64,000 bases of DNA from assembly GCA_038049695.1 (NCBI GenBank), contig CP142454.1, forward strand, positions 14,560,001-14,624,000. The letters run 5' to 3'. The first letter of the stretch is position 1; each line of letters opens with the position of its first letter. Positions 32,102 to 45,900 of the stretch are shown here, in pieces. The notes below the pieces were generated by a model, which ran no database searches, was not told the origin of the DNA, and saw only the letters and a list, made by a program, of their open reading frames with translations. The stretch is from Cinnamomum chago (lineage: Eukaryota; Streptophyta; Magnoliopsida; Laurales; Lauraceae). The translations under genes were made by a program, and so were the position numbers.

Positions 32102-34215
32102 GATATGCGTGTATGAACATGACCTAAAAAAAATATGTAGAAATTCTGCACACAGGTGGGTCCGACCAGCCATGTTTGAGCCACTGGTTCATAAATCTCC
32201 TGAAATAGTTTTACTCTGAAATTTTGGGACGTGATAGACCACATATTGAAATTCAATTTCTCCAAATTTCATAGAAAAATTCAATGATTTGATTAGTCTA
32301 CCCACTTCGAACTTTTTGTTAAAAAAAAAAAAAAAACCTGATTTTGCAGTTTTCTGGGCTTGTTTATGGACTGTTTTTACCACATGAATATTTAACATAA
32401 ATCTGATTTTAGAGTTTCATGTGAACGCCACTCCTGATGTTATGTAAAAAAAAAAAAAAATGAATGCATGAGTCTAATGCACTTTCCCCAGCAATTAACA
32501 AATCTAAACAAAATTGTGTGACATAGAATTGTAAAAGGGGCAAGAATAAAAAGTGAAGTGCTGAAAATAAGGGTGGTGTGCATGAATCAAAGATGGTAAA
32601 CAAAACTGTAATATAAAAGTGGTGAGTTGCTTCTTTTAATTCTTCTCAATTGAGGGTCCAAGAAAATTAGAGGTGCAAACCTAGGGTCCCATTCTTCAAC
32701 TTAGGTTGTCAATTCAAGTTGAGAATGATAAATCCTTACTTTTTAATAAATAAATTTCAGACTTGGATTTTTAAAGTTTTCGTAATCAACACTCTTCAAC
32801 TTCACATTGTATTGCCTCCAAAAATACCATGTATCCGTATAAAATAAGGTATATTGTGAGGATACTAAGGTGAATTGTTAGTAATTATTCCAAGCCAATT
32901 AAAATTTCTTAACCAAAAGTAAGAACTAACCTCATTGCAAAACTAATATCAAGATTCACAAGAAATCAATACAAGAATTAAAAAGAAACAATTTTATTAA
33001 TACTAGTATGCAATTGAGTACATAAGATTGAGAATTAAAAACAAAAATACATACTAGGATGATTGAGAATCCCTCTTTCTAGTTGAGAAAACAAGGGTGG
33101 TGGTGTAGCCTTTGAGAAGAACCCCCTTGATGGCTTGAAATGAAAGGAAAGGGAGAGAGAGATGGAATGAAATTAAGCTAGAGGGAGAGGTGGACGATTT
33201 CAACCATGAGAGGAGAGGGATGCTTATGCCTTCAATTTATAGATTTTTGCTCTCTTTATTTCCTTTTTCGTTCCAAGTTTGTAGCATGCAATCTTCTTTC
33301 TATGCAAGTCCCTTCCTTGACCAACAATTCTTCAAAGAAATTTTGGTGCTTTCATGTGCAAATTGTAATCCCGAGTAGAAATTATAGCACCAACTTCCAG
33401 AGGTCATACCTTTCTCGTTTTAACTCCGATTGACACAATCTTGGATTCTAAAGATATCTACTCGAAAAGAGCTTTCCAACGGTGTATGGAATGTACCAAT
33501 CCAACAGCTAGATTAAGAGTTATGACCGTTTTAGTCTTACTGCCTCTGAAAAATTCAAAAATAATTGTGCACATATGGAATGTTAGTTGTGCATTGGGGT
33601 GTGTGGGACCCATGTGGACGTCCAAAGGGATCTTAGGATCTTTCTTTCCTTCTTTCTTGACTCCCTTTTCATCTTCGGTGTGCTTCCAAACTCCTTTGAT
33701 TGACTAGTCAACTCTTTTAACGCACTTTCCTTCTTTGAATTTCTTTCTGGATTTTTGAGTTTTCAAATTTAGTAAGACTTAGATCTTACCAAATCTGAAG
33801 CTTCCTTTTTTTATCTTAAAATTACAAATCTAGCTTTCCATTGTTGACTTGTCAAACTCTCCAAAAATATCAAGATATGTGGGTCTCATTCTTGATTTCT
33901 CCTACACAAATTAAAATAAATAGATTCAAGAATAATTCTATGTAAGGAACTTAAATGGAAGATGCATGGGACCCTATTTGATGCACCCAAAATAATCGAC
34001 TTGCCAAAAATAAATCTCTAAAAATGGTAGGTTTCAATAATTTACGCAAAAAGTGTGATTTTTGAGCAAATTATGCATGAACGTACTTCAATATATAAAA
34101 AATGCATAAAATCATGATATGACACTAAATAAGGCTCTCTTGGCTTGATAAGTCCTTAAACTTACAAAAAATAGCCACAAAATATACATTTTTAAGGACT
34201 TATCAGCAATCCCCT

Positions 34216-36460
34216 TTTCTGTAGTATTTTTTTTCAACAAATCTAAATTAGAACTGTGTCTTGACTGATCCTAAATCCGAGGCCACTTGTTCTTAACCAG
34301 GTTTTACCCATTTTGATTCTAGTTTCATAAGATTTGATTGAGAGCCTGATTGTTTGCATATAATACATGACTAGCACAAATAACCCGTCCTAAGTACGAC
34401 GTGTTCATCAACAATTGCAAACTATATTCTATGATCCATTATAAAAATATAGCACACAAAATTACCCTCAAACACTTACTCACAACGATTCTGTTTAGAT
34501 AAAGTATAAAATTTTAAAAAGCGAATAAAAGAAGAGAAAATTATGAGAGCACCTATTTTCTCAATCTAGGATTCAATAGAGTAGAAATGGGTTGCAAAAA
34601 GTGAGGAATGTGAAGAAGACTTAAGTGATTACATATAGACGTTGGAAGTGGGAGGACAAAGTGAGTTAGTTGTGCAACATGGGTATGACTTTGGGTCAAA
34701 ACCAAAACCTATGGTCAAAACTCACTTCAAGACAATTAGCTTTAATATAATATAATAGGAATTCATGTTTAAATTAACTCCACCCAAAGATTGTTAAAAA
34801 AGGTGAGCGGTGAAAGATATGATACGAGGGTTGAAGGATATAACTATGAGGTAGCGATGTTGATGAACCTTCACTTTTTTAGGATTTGAATTACCAAAAT
34901 GATATATGAGTATTTATTTTTCATATTCCCTTAAATCAGTTTCTATTGAAATAAAAAATATTTGGTGTTCATTTTGGAATACTTACCCTTGATTCTTCTT
35001 TTTAAACCATTTATAAGGTCTCAAAATTCGTAGGAATTAAGATACGAGCAACAAGGCCCTCATTTGGTCATTTTACTTTTAAAATAAAGTGAAGTGAAGT
35101 GAAATAAAGAGAGGGAACAAAATATAAGTGATTATGATGGTATTTTATTTTTAGTTGTTTGTGATGAAATATTTTTTTCTTTTTGTATGAAAAAATGGAG
35201 TAGTGAATAAAGGTAGTTATTTTTATGAAAAAGATGAAGAAAATTTTAAATTAAAATAGTTTTAATTAGATACTTAACTTTACTTTATAAGTAAAATTAT
35301 CAAACAGGTGTCCGAGGGAAGTTTACTCGGTAAGTCGAGCTGCGTGTACTATCTTTCTAAAATAATCACAAGTGCCCTACCAAAATCATGATTTAGTCCT
35401 TGAAATCAGGAGAAATTAACTGGAAAAAGGACAATCTAAACTTTGAAAAAGGCAACTGGTCGGGGCATTAATTGCCCATGCCCGCCCTCAACGGGCGCTG
35501 AGATCAAGATGAGTTGGTGTTCCATTGGATAAGCCCAAGCTTCAGTTTAACCCCACATGGTGGTTGGGGTCACCCGGGCCAGGGTGGGCCTTAGGCATAA
35601 ATAATGTGGATCCATTCTCAAAATCCTGATGAAAATCTTTGGTTTGCCTTCAAAATCAAACTACGTAGTAATATTCGCACCCTTTAAATAAAAATCTTGG
35701 GTCCACCACTGCCCTGGGCCTATGTTCACCAAGAACTTATTAGAAGGATGATCTGGGTTATCCAAATACAACTTAAGCTACTATGGGGCCAACATTTCTT
35801 AATCCAAAACCGTTGAATCTGACTCTAGTGCTCGAATATTTCACTTGTTCTAGTCATAAATTAATGGCATGATCTCACTCATCGAGATCATTGTCATCAG
35901 TATAAAATAAAAAGAAAATTGTCATTTGCACTCTTCTCGGTTTAATTAAAAAAATATGATCTTTAACCATAGCACCATTCGATAGGGGAGTTGGGATCAC
36001 CTGATTCAGAATATCACCAAAAAGCTCTACATCAATGGGCTGTGTCACGTTTATTCTAACTTGGTAAAACATTTTTAGTTTTAATCCATGACTGACATGC
36101 ATGCATACCTTTACCGGACTTGTCCTGTTTTGATTGAAAGACAAAAGTTTTGTTTTGTTTTTGTTTTTGTAATTTTTAATATTAGAGCATTCAAACCTTA
36201 CCTAGGGACATTAATTTGTGTAATAGCGGATTAAATTGAACAAAGTCGGCTCAACAATGGAGATCTCTTTGAGATAAAACAACACTTTGTGGAAAATAAA
36301 TTGCAACATTTCTCTTTACTTATACAAAGTTTTTCGTTTCTGTTTTTTGTTAAAAGGAATATGTACATAGTTGGATCCATCACTTTGCTACTGGACAAGG
36401 CTCAGGCCTGAATCTTATAGGTAGGGAATGCGTCTATGTTAGATAATTTGGTCCTATATA
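34216..36460. other. Intergenic, with Tourist-like remnant at about 34790-35070
   Basis: AT-rich sequence. At about 34800-34930 it resembles the Harbinger MITE at 12673 (GGTGAAGGATATGA..-like and CTTTTTTAGGATTTGAATTA). No gene seen; an 89-codon minus-strand frame at 35875-36144 has no recognised domain. Confidence 0.4.
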
Positions 36461-36467
36461 AATAATA

Positions 36468-36850
36468 GGGACATCCATATGCATCATACCCTCGCAATAT
36501 GGTGAGAGGCAAACTAAATGAGGCCCATGCAGGGCCTCAATGATTATGAGACTTGAGGGGATGGAAAGAGACATTTTGGATAAGCCCATATATCAAGTTT
36601 GGAGTCAATCCCATGTCTCTAACCCATTCATCCGTGACCCATAAATTTAATGGCTTTATATTAAAGAAAAAAACTTGACTTTCGATCCTACAGTTCAATC
36701 CGCTTGGATAGGTGAAAACTCAATGGATCTAGTGTATTTAAGGAGGACGTCCTATGTATGTAGATGATTCAGATATATTATAAAGTCGGCTCCGTTATAT
36801 TGTCATTTACCATAATATGGTGAGGGATGAATGCGCATGAATATTTCCCT
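36468..36850. mobile_element. Composite foldback MITE (family C ends, family A interior)
   Basis: The ends pair imperfectly over about 45 bp: left AGGGACATCCATATGCATC, and right, reverse-complemented, AGGGAAATATTCATGCGCATT. They resemble the small element at 7230. The interior (about 36510-36720, GAGGGGATGGAAAGAGACAT, CCATAAATTTAATGG) is the reverse complement of the interior of the element at 6579. No coding capacity. Confidence 0.6.
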
Positions 36851-36859
36851 ATAAATAAA

Positions 36860-37330
36860 CACAATGGCCTCTAATGAGCTCAGCACGACCCTTATGAAAA
36901 CTTGATATTACATGCATTAACTTTTTGGTACATTAATGGGAAAATCTTGAAAAAGAAATGAGAAAATTACAATCCAATAATTCCTTGTGTTTATTTATAA
37001 TATATAATACATAAAAGACTAATTTATTTTCTAAGACATTTTTGCCAATAGTATTTCAGAAAATCGCCGAATTTGAAAATATATTAATATTTCTCAAGAT
37101 GATAACTTTCGAGAACAGTATGCAAATAAACATTATTAATAATCATTGATTCAATTTGTTGTTGGTGTTTTTAAATTGGTAAACTGTAATTATTAAATTC
37201 TCTCAGTGTGTCCTATAATCAGCTACATTCACCATGTGAGTGAGCGTGCTCCTGGTAATGACTTCCTCCATGCAGGAACGGAAAAGGTGGGTAATCACGT
37301 CATTTATGTGAAACGCCTTGTGCATGCATG
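36860..37330. other. Intergenic, no feature seen
   Basis: Very AT-rich sequence without open frames or repeat ends that I can recognise. Confidence 0.35.
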
Positions 37331-37340
37331 AGCTGTCTTG

Positions 37341-37507
37341 AATCTTCATTTATATATACCCAAAGTGACTCTCAAAATTTAGGTATACGCACCTCTCTTT
37401 TGTTCCTCTCCCTTCTCATCCACCAATCTTCATTTATATACCAAAAGTGACTCTCAAAATTTAGGTATGGGTACCTCTCTTTTTGTTCCTCTCCCTTCTC
37501 ATCCACC
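37341..37507 (+). repeat. 84-bp tandem duplication
   Basis: The unit starting AATCTTCATTTATATA occurs at 37341 and again at 37425, each ending CCCTTCTCATCCACC. The two differ at a handful of positions. Confidence 0.88.
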
Positions 37508-38456
37508 GTAGGTCATTTTTTACGCGTATGTGGAAAAGTATTTTCACTTATACATTACAGCACTAAGCAATAGTTTCTTACCCTGCATTTAATAGCACCT
37601 GCTATTCTGTTCTTCTTTTGTGAAAATGAAGTTTTATATACTATTTTTAAAGATCAGTTTTCCTTCTTTGTTAAATACACGCACACCCTATTCAAATACC
37701 AAAACCTAAGCGCTACAACCAGGATCAATCTCAATTATTCTATATATAAATCAGCAAAAATCTAAGAAGGATCGAAAGAGTCTCCAAACCTAATCCTTAA
37801 ATCTTTAACAATCATAAGTGAGAATAAGTTTATGGAGGGTTTGGCGACTGCCCTAGGTCATCATCATGTGGGTATGCGCCTGCAAATAGGTCAATTTTAC
37901 ATTGAGGCCGAATATGATATTCAGGCCACGAACCTGACATGGACACTCAAGTCACTCGACCAGGCCGTTTGTACTTCAACCCCAACCAAGCCTCACCCGG
38001 AAATTAATGACTGGGGCTGACATTTCAGGCTCATAGGAGAAATGGGTTGTGTTCGGTTTGGAAGCCAACCCTACCCAACTGCACCCGATCCAGTTTCAGG
38101 GCACCCCGGGTCCCTATTCAGAAGATCAACACAAACCCCACATCGTTTATTAAAAAAAAAAAAAAAAAAAAGGGGATAAAGCATGTGGAACAATGCCTTT
38201 GCATGCACGCCATTGTAATCCAAATTAACCCTAATTCCCCTCCTTTCCAGACTGTAGTATAAATATATATTTATATATATATATCCTTTTCGGGTCACCA
38301 TACACGGGCCATTATAACTCTCTGTGATGGAATCATCATTAATAGCAAAGACAGAAGAAAACGAGGCCCAAATCTACCTTAATGTTGGAGATAGGGTTGT
38401 TTCGTGTGTGTGTGTTGGGGGGTGGTTTTCATAAGCAATGGTGTGAGACAACATAA

Positions 38457-38705
38457 TGGGGCCCGCTTAAGGCCCTAGTGAGATCCTGGAACCAGTGGGA
38501 TGAAAGAGATGTTGGATCGGTCTAGATATTAAGTTTGAAGTCAATCATATGCTTTCAATGTTTTCATATGTGGCTCATAAGTTTATTGACTTTATATTAA
38601 AGAAAAATCTAATTTTAGATCCAATGGCTCAAACTTTCGGATCGGTGAAAACTCAATAGGTACAATAAAATTAAGGGATCCCATCTATGTGGATGGTTCA
38701 ATGGC
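38457..38705. mobile_element. Family A foldback MITE remnant near CSLA promoter
   Basis: Same interior as the elements at 6579, 36468 and 63686 (GGGATGAAAGAGATGTTGGA, GGCTCATAAGTTTATTGACT, TCGGATCGGTGAAAACTCAA). Clear terminal inverted repeats are not preserved. It ends about 360 bp upstream of the CSLA TATA box. Confidence 0.6.
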
Positions 38706-39063
38706 CATTAAAACCCAATCCCTTCGGCATCACTACACCACATGATAAAAAAAAAAAGTAAAAATGAAATGATGTAATAGTGACCATTAGTCCAAGTGAA
38801 CTAAAATTTACCTTGTGATAAATGAAGGCATCCCATCTTAAAAATAAAATAAAAATAATAACAATAATAAAACAAGGGGTACCCATCATATTTAGATGTT
38901 TAAATTTCAAAGGTGGGTCTCACTGATGGAATTAGAGTGATGGCCCCTCAAGTGGATTACGAAGTGCATAAATAAAGAAAATAACGGCAACTACGCCGGG
39001 AGTTCCGTAAAAATCAGACGCACTTCTTCCGGATTCAGTTCGTCCGCATCCGCTCGTTTTTCT

Positions 39064-39070
39064 TATAAAA
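39064..39070 (+). promoter_or_regulatory. Probable TATA box of CSLA gene
   Basis: TATAAAA followed by GGGTACAG, about 870 bp upstream of the ATG. Transcription would start near 39095-39100 and run through a CT-rich leader. A 5' UTR intron is likely, with donor AAAG|GTGAAT at 39603/39604 and acceptor TTTCTTTCAG|T near 39891; this is inferred from splice motifs only. Confidence 0.5.
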
Positions 39071-39932
39071 GGGTACAGAGCTTCTTTGAACGATCCGAGT
39101 GTCGGCTGCTTCTCTCTTTCTTCATTTACATTACAAAAAAGAAAGAAAAATAAAGGAGAGAGAGAAGAGAAGAGGAGAAGATAACAGAGGAAGGAGTAAG
39201 AGCCGAGCATTTTCCTTTCTCACTCTCTCTTTTCTCTTTCTCTTTCTCTTTCCATCTTTGATTCATTCCTGCTACTTCTGCTGCTGCTTTTCTATACCAT
39301 CAACCCAAAAAACCAATCTTGGTGGGTGGGAGAGGCAGCGGATTGCTGTAGTTAAAGAAGAGAGGAAGGAAGAAGAAGCAGCCGATAACAATCTCCCATT
39401 TCTCTGTTTTTGTTTCTGGGTCTGGTTTTATTGAAGGTTTTCAGCTCATAAAACTGAGTTCTGAATTGGGTTTTGATCGTATTGTGGAATTGGGAGGTTG
39501 AAAGGGGGAAAGAGTATAGTCTTTTTTTCCTCCTTTCTGCTTATTGCATTGTGTTTCAGAGGCTGAGATCTGAAGTGGGTTGTGCTCCAATCTTCAGAGA
39601 AAGGTGAATTTCTTACTTTCTACTTATTGCATTGAATTTTGGACGGTGAGATCTGAAATGGGATTTGTTCTGGTTTCTGTAATGGTGTGGGGGAAGGGGA
39701 TTTGAGCTGAGCTGACTGACAGTGCTGCTCTGCAACTTAACATTGCGTAATTGAGCAGCAAAATCTCAGCAAAAAAAAGAAAAGGAGGGAAAGATTCCTA
39801 CTTTCTTTTCATTTAAAAAAAAAAAAAAAACATCGGCGGAGATCTAGTCGGGCTGTGTTACTTCCCTGCTTAAAATTCCTCTGTTTCTTTCAGTATTTCT
39901 CAGCTCTGTTCTTCGAAGATACAAGTGAAGAA

Positions 39933-42900
39933 ATGGATGGGCTTTCTTCCACGTCCCTTCTTCCAGAGACATTTCAAGGAACGAGAGACGATGTTACAGA
40001 GCAAATTGGGTTGATTTGGGAGCAGATCAAAGCGCCTTTGATTGTACCATTGTTGAGACTCGCTGTCTATGCGTGCTTGACCATGTCTTTAATGCTCTTC
40101 ATAGAGAGACTCTACATGGGCGTGGTGATCATCCTCGTGAAGATTTTCTGCCGAAAACCCGAGAAGCGTTACAAATGGGAGCCGATACGTGACGATTTGG
40201 AGCTTGGGAATGCTGCCTATCCCATGGTTCTCATTCAAATCCCCATGTACAATGAAAGAGAGGTCTCTCACTTGGTCTTTGAGATCTGCACCGATGACTT
40301 TTGGCTCAGATTTTTTCTGGGTTACTGAGATTTTGATTTTCTGTTTTTTTCTGGGGGTTCTACGCAGGTGTACCAGCTCTCCATTGGAGCAGCATGTGGG
40401 CTCTCATGGCCGTCAGATCGAATCATTATCCAAGTATTAGACGATTCAACAGACCCAGCTATCAAGGTCAGCACAATCAATACACATTTATTGAAAACGC
40501 CACTCATTTCTCTTTGGTTCTGAATTTAGTTTTTCTCATTTTTTTTTTCCATTTTCAGATCCAGCTGTTAAAGGGAGAAAAAAAAGCACCCAATTGGAAA
40601 AAAAAAAAAAAAAGTTGGAATCTTTTTTTGTTTTTGTTTTTAATCTCCCCTTCTCATGTCTGTAGAATGTAGAGAGGGATCCTCTTTGATTTCTGATCTG
40701 GGGTTTTCTTTTTTAAGAGATTGCATATCTATTTCCCATAATGTTATTGAAACTAATGTTCTTCTTTGTCGTTTAATCTGTTATTATATTGTTCTTCTCT
40801 CGCAATCACAAACTGCATTGTTCCTCTTTCTCCTTTTCTGTCTGTTATTCTCTTTAAGCTTCCAATCTAGGTCCTTTCCCTTTCTCCGTCATTTCCCATC
40901 TATCAATGTCGCTCCATCAAAGAATCGCCGAATTAGAATAAGAACGAAATAGCCCTCCACTTCTAATTTGGGTCTTCTTCCTTTTGCAATTTTTCTTCAT
41001 TTATTTACATAAAGATCTCATCTTTTGAAACTCTGATTTGGATTCTTCCCACACATGCAACTTTACTTGTTCATAGATTTCTGATTTGTGTTTGTGGAAC
41101 TGGCAATGAAGGATCTGGTGGAGCTGGAATGTCACAGATGGGCGAGCAAAGGCATCAACATCCGATACGAGATCCGTGACAACCGAACCGGCTACAAAGC
41201 GGGTGCTCTCAAGGAAGGCATGAAGCACAGCTACGTCAAGAACTGCGATTTCGTTGCTATCTTCGATGCGGATTTCCAACCCGAACCCGATTTCCTCTGG
41301 CGGACCATCCCTTTCTTCATTAACAACCCTGCGATTGGCCTCGTCCAAGCTCGTTGGATATTCGGTACTCCCTCAGACCACCTTATTATTATTATTTTTT
41401 AATATTTCTGTAACATCCCTTTCTTCTTTATTCCACAAGAGATGTTCTTTGCATTTTAACTTTCACATTCTTCCTACATCCAAGTGTCGGTGGTGGTTTA
41501 GCATGTGTTGGTATCTTCCTGTACCACCAGAACTGGTGATACACATTCTCATCACCGAAGCTGTACTAGTGGGCCATCTTGCACACTAGCATTTTTGGGA
41601 TCTAAGATTTATCAAAATAAATGCCCTCTATAATATAATATGCATGGGTATCCTCAAATTTTTCTTAAACATAAGTTTTTTGACCGTTTCATTCACAGTT
41701 AGATGAAAAACATGATAATGAATATGTATGGAATTGTGTTAGTCGTGTTTTTTTTTTTTATTATTATTAAATGCTCAATTGAAGAGCGGAACAAATTAGA
41801 ATTGCCGTGAAATTTAAGGATTCCTCATGTAAGTGGACTTATGGAAGTCATTTATTTGTATGGCTTGGATTTTAATAGGTAGGCTCCCTGTGGAGTTCCA
41901 CTGCTTTAATTTAATTTAATTAAATTTCTCTACGTGAAAGCCTCAATAGGATCCCAACCAAGCATTTTTGTGATATGGTGGCCCATTTAAGTGGATCCAA
42001 TTAAAATATTAGAATTTTGAGTTGGGTGTACCTAACTTGATTTGTCTTTACAATCATGTATTTTTAGTGATCCTTGGTATGAGATAGATTGGGATCCATT
42101 GAATCCCGTCCCACTCAGTGGGACTGTAGAAGAGCCCTTCGATGAGGGAAGGAGACTTGAGGTTAGGTAAGGGTGTCCTTGACAATGTTGTTTATGCACT
42201 AAGCAGCAGCAGGAAACCCTTTCTTAATGGCCTTAATAGTGTCGGTGGCTTCTGGGTCTCATTTTTCTTATTGTCCTTTTGTCTGTGGATTGAGTTACGG
42301 GTGGCAAGATCACATTGGTAGTTGGTTTGGAGATGAGAGATTTGATTGGGGCCCACAGTGTTTTATAGCCGACAGAAGACGCAGGTTCTAAACATGTCAT
42401 GTCCTGTGGCCTTAGGTACCACGAGTTCCCGTACTCCCGAACTAACACACCAGACCAAAAAAAATGAAAGCGCCATTTGTGGAAGACCTTGGCCTTTACC
42501 GTGAATTGGCACCATCAGCTTGGGAAAGCCGTATACGTGGCACTCGTGGGAAACATCTGTCTATCTGTATTTGTGGGCCTTGATTGGATGTGTTTTTTAT
42601 ACCTGGGTTGGGATGAGGCCACGAGGGTGCGTAAGTAACCATCTCATCTTGCAAGTTCTCTGTGTCCATTGAATTAGGTGGGCCTTAGTTTTGTCTTTTG
42701 ATGTGTCCTTTTGTCAGCCAGTGATTGGGACCTGTCAACCTAACTCAGTCCGGAAATAAATGTTTTAGGGTCCTTCTAGCGTGATTCTCGGCATTGATTC
42801 CTGCTTCACGTGGTGATTAGGTCCTATATCAGTCGGAAGGTCCGGATTGATTTGCGTTTAAACTTTCTAATTCTAATTTTTCTCAAGGGTCCTGTGGCCC

Positions 42901-45900
42901 ACCAACGACCTAGTGAGTAGACCGACCAGATTTTATGAAATCTTAGCCTGCCGTTTGTGGGACTCACCTGCAAATGGCTAGGATCCAATTTTCTTCAATA
43001 TAGACTTGGATCCTCTTTTCTAAGTGTTCAGCTTTGAAATTATAGATTAGACAAGGTAAAAGCCTTCCAATTTGTCTTTTCCACTTTAACGACTAATCTA
43101 AACATCATCTTGCTATCTAATGGAGGCATTGGCCCCACAGTAACGACACTCACCCACCAACCATTTTTTTTTTATTTTATAATTTGATGAAAGAAGGTGT
43201 AGAAAGCTTGTAAGTATAAGGATGCAGACTTCTTCCACTGTACGTGTTTTCTAAACAATGGTGACTTTTCTAACTCGGATTAGATAAATAAAACACAGTT
43301 GACATGCTAGTAATGCATGTGAGGCCCAGTCCTGCTATAAGTTGAATACGAGTACCTCTTCAGATTTACTATCTACTAATCATTAGATCCATTGGCTAGC
43401 ATGACACAATTTATGTAATGTAATCAAAGTGATGGATCTGGTTGAGCCTAGCAGGTAAACAATTAATAGGCTCTTGAATATTAAAATGGTGTATGATGTC
43501 GCTCTGTAACTTCATTTGAAAGTTACACAGAGTCTTTAATTTACAGGACAGGCTTCAGATTGAGCTGGTGGTGGATCATATAGTGCAATTAGTCTTGTGA
43601 ATATCAATGAATAAATTCACCCCAGAAGTCCAGGCATCACCCCCATTAATTAGTTGGGTCTTAAAAACCAAGTAATACACGGACATACCCAATAAAATAA
43701 ATAAATAAATAAATAAAAAGAGAGAAAGAGAAAAGTTCAACCCGAAGTCTAGAACGTTGACCCAGTCTCCACTGTATAAATGTCCTGAAAATGACGAATC
43801 TGTCCTCTTAGAAGGAGCACACCTGACACCACAAACTGACTAGAAAGAAGGGCATTTTCCAAGTTGAATGTCCCATACTTAATATGGAAATCCGAGAAAG
43901 CTTTGAGGATGTGTTCGTCTTTTTACACAATCTAATTGACTCTCCAGTCTCGACTACCGTTGTTAACCAACGGCTTTCTGGGGGAGTTAACGGTCACACA
44001 CATGCACACTTCTTTGTCATATATACTTCGGTGGAGATCTGAGGGCATAATAGTAAAAGAGCCTCTTTGATATATTAGCAACTAGCAACCCATGTGATGT
44101 GCTGCAACCTAATCTATAAGCCTAACAAATGGGGCTGGTCTGGTGGACCTCATCCACTATTCCCAACTGGAGTTGTCTTAAAAAAGAAAAGAAAAAAAAA
44201 AGAATAATGGGCAATTGAAGCTAGTACACTATTGACCATACCACTATGTCAAGGGGTCCCTACTTCTACCAGAGCAGCTCTGCCAACCCACAAAAAGACA
44301 CTGGTCATATATGACTAGTGGCCCCACCCTGAGGAGATGAGCAGGTGAAGGTTACTCTAAAGGTCCCTGTGATCTGTTGCTCCACGTAGCATCAAGCATT
44401 TATTCCCTGCCCTCACTTTCTAGCACAGGCATTTGGCACATGGCAGTGAACATGCACATAGAGACAGGCTTAAATGGGTCAGGTCTGGGAAAGAAAATGA
44501 CATTTACCATCACATCACAATCACATTGTGTTAAAAAAAAAAAAAGGAAGAAGAAAACAGGGCCAAATAGCTATCGATTTATCGTTGGCCTCACACTGTC
44601 TATGGTGAATGGCCTACCTATTGAAAATTCCAAAGCCTTTCCTCCTGTTGGGTGTCTTCAAGTCTTATTCCAATCAGATTTGATAGCAGCAAAAGAAGAT
44701 TGAATACATGGTTGATAATGTGGTTAACACAATCATTATTCATTTCATAATGTTAATTTGAGTAGAGCTCATTTGAATGTATTCAAATTTATTGACAACG
44801 GATTACTACTTAGTTGGGTCCCTGTATTTTTGCTTTGGACTCACATTTGAAGAAACTGCTGTTTGAATTTCGTTGTTTTTGTCTGATATCTGTGGCGTGG
44901 GGGTGATTGCAGTGAACTCGGATGAGTGCCTGATGACGAGGATGCAGGAGATGTCGCTGGACTACCACTTCACTGTGGAGCAGGAAGTTGGCTCTTCCAC
45001 CTACGCCTTCTTCGGTTTCAATGGTAACCAACCAAATGACCCATCCCCTTTTTTTCTTTTGGTCTACTTATTATTCTTTTCATGATGATGATGATGATGA
45101 TGATTAATGATGATCAATTGATCGATCGATTGATTGATGATAGGGACCGCGGGAGTATGGAGGATATCAGCAATAAATGAAGCGGGTGGGTGGAAGGACA
45201 GGACCACGGTTGAGGACATGGACTTGGCGGTCCGAGCCAGCCTCAGGGGTTGGAAATTCGTTTATGTTGGTGACCTCCAGGTATTTGTTTATCCTTTATC
45301 AACACTGACCCAAAGTGGCGATCCCAATTGGCCATTCCGATGAAAGGGCGGCCCATCTAGTTTAGTTATCAAATGTTAGATGGAGCTGATCATCTAAAAA
45401 CCATACACTTTTTTGTTCAAGGGTAGGTTATGTTCGGGCTATTATAAATGGGTGGCTTTGTCACTGTCAAACCAAAATGTGCTACTGACTGGGCCCAAGT
45501 TCAGACTTCAGACCAAATGGGTCGGTCCAGATCAAGAGCCTAAGACACAGTGGACTAGATCCTTTGAAGGCCGGAATAAGATAATTCACTGAGCCAATCT
45601 CTATAAAATGGGTGGTGGGGCTAGCATATTAAATTCAAATAGCTGAAATTACTATCCTTGTATTACATCTACCCAGATTTTACTCCAAATGAAGTTAAGA
45701 GGTAAACATCAAATTGATTTAATGCACTGACATTTGATTTGCCTACATTTATTACATTTTGATACCACTTGTTCAATATGATAGTGAGCCCATCTACAAT
45801 TGGTGTAGAATTTGGCTGGAAGCTTATACAAGGGTGGATAGTGTTTGTTTTTTTATGTGGACCCCAGTGATGGTTTTATAGGAATGGCCTTGGAGATTTC

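Larger units (their letters stand above)
30640..34215. mobile_element. Probable decayed non-coding retroelement, hosting a hAT insertion
   Basis: The flanks of the hAT element are long, A-rich and non-coding (about 30640-31195 and 32110-34215). They contain phrases I associate with abundant non-autonomous plant retroelements (GATCAGGTCGATCTACAAGG near 30710; TTTTAAGGACTTATCA at 34189-34204). I could not define LTRs, a primer site or a polypurine tract, so extent and class are tentative. Confidence 0.3.

Noticed and set aside
35875..36144. 89-codon minus-strand open frame
   Set aside because: No recognisable family or supporting splice signals.
40089..40271. Minus-strand open frames over CSLA exons
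   Set aside because: They are antisense shadows of the CSLA exons with no domain of their own.
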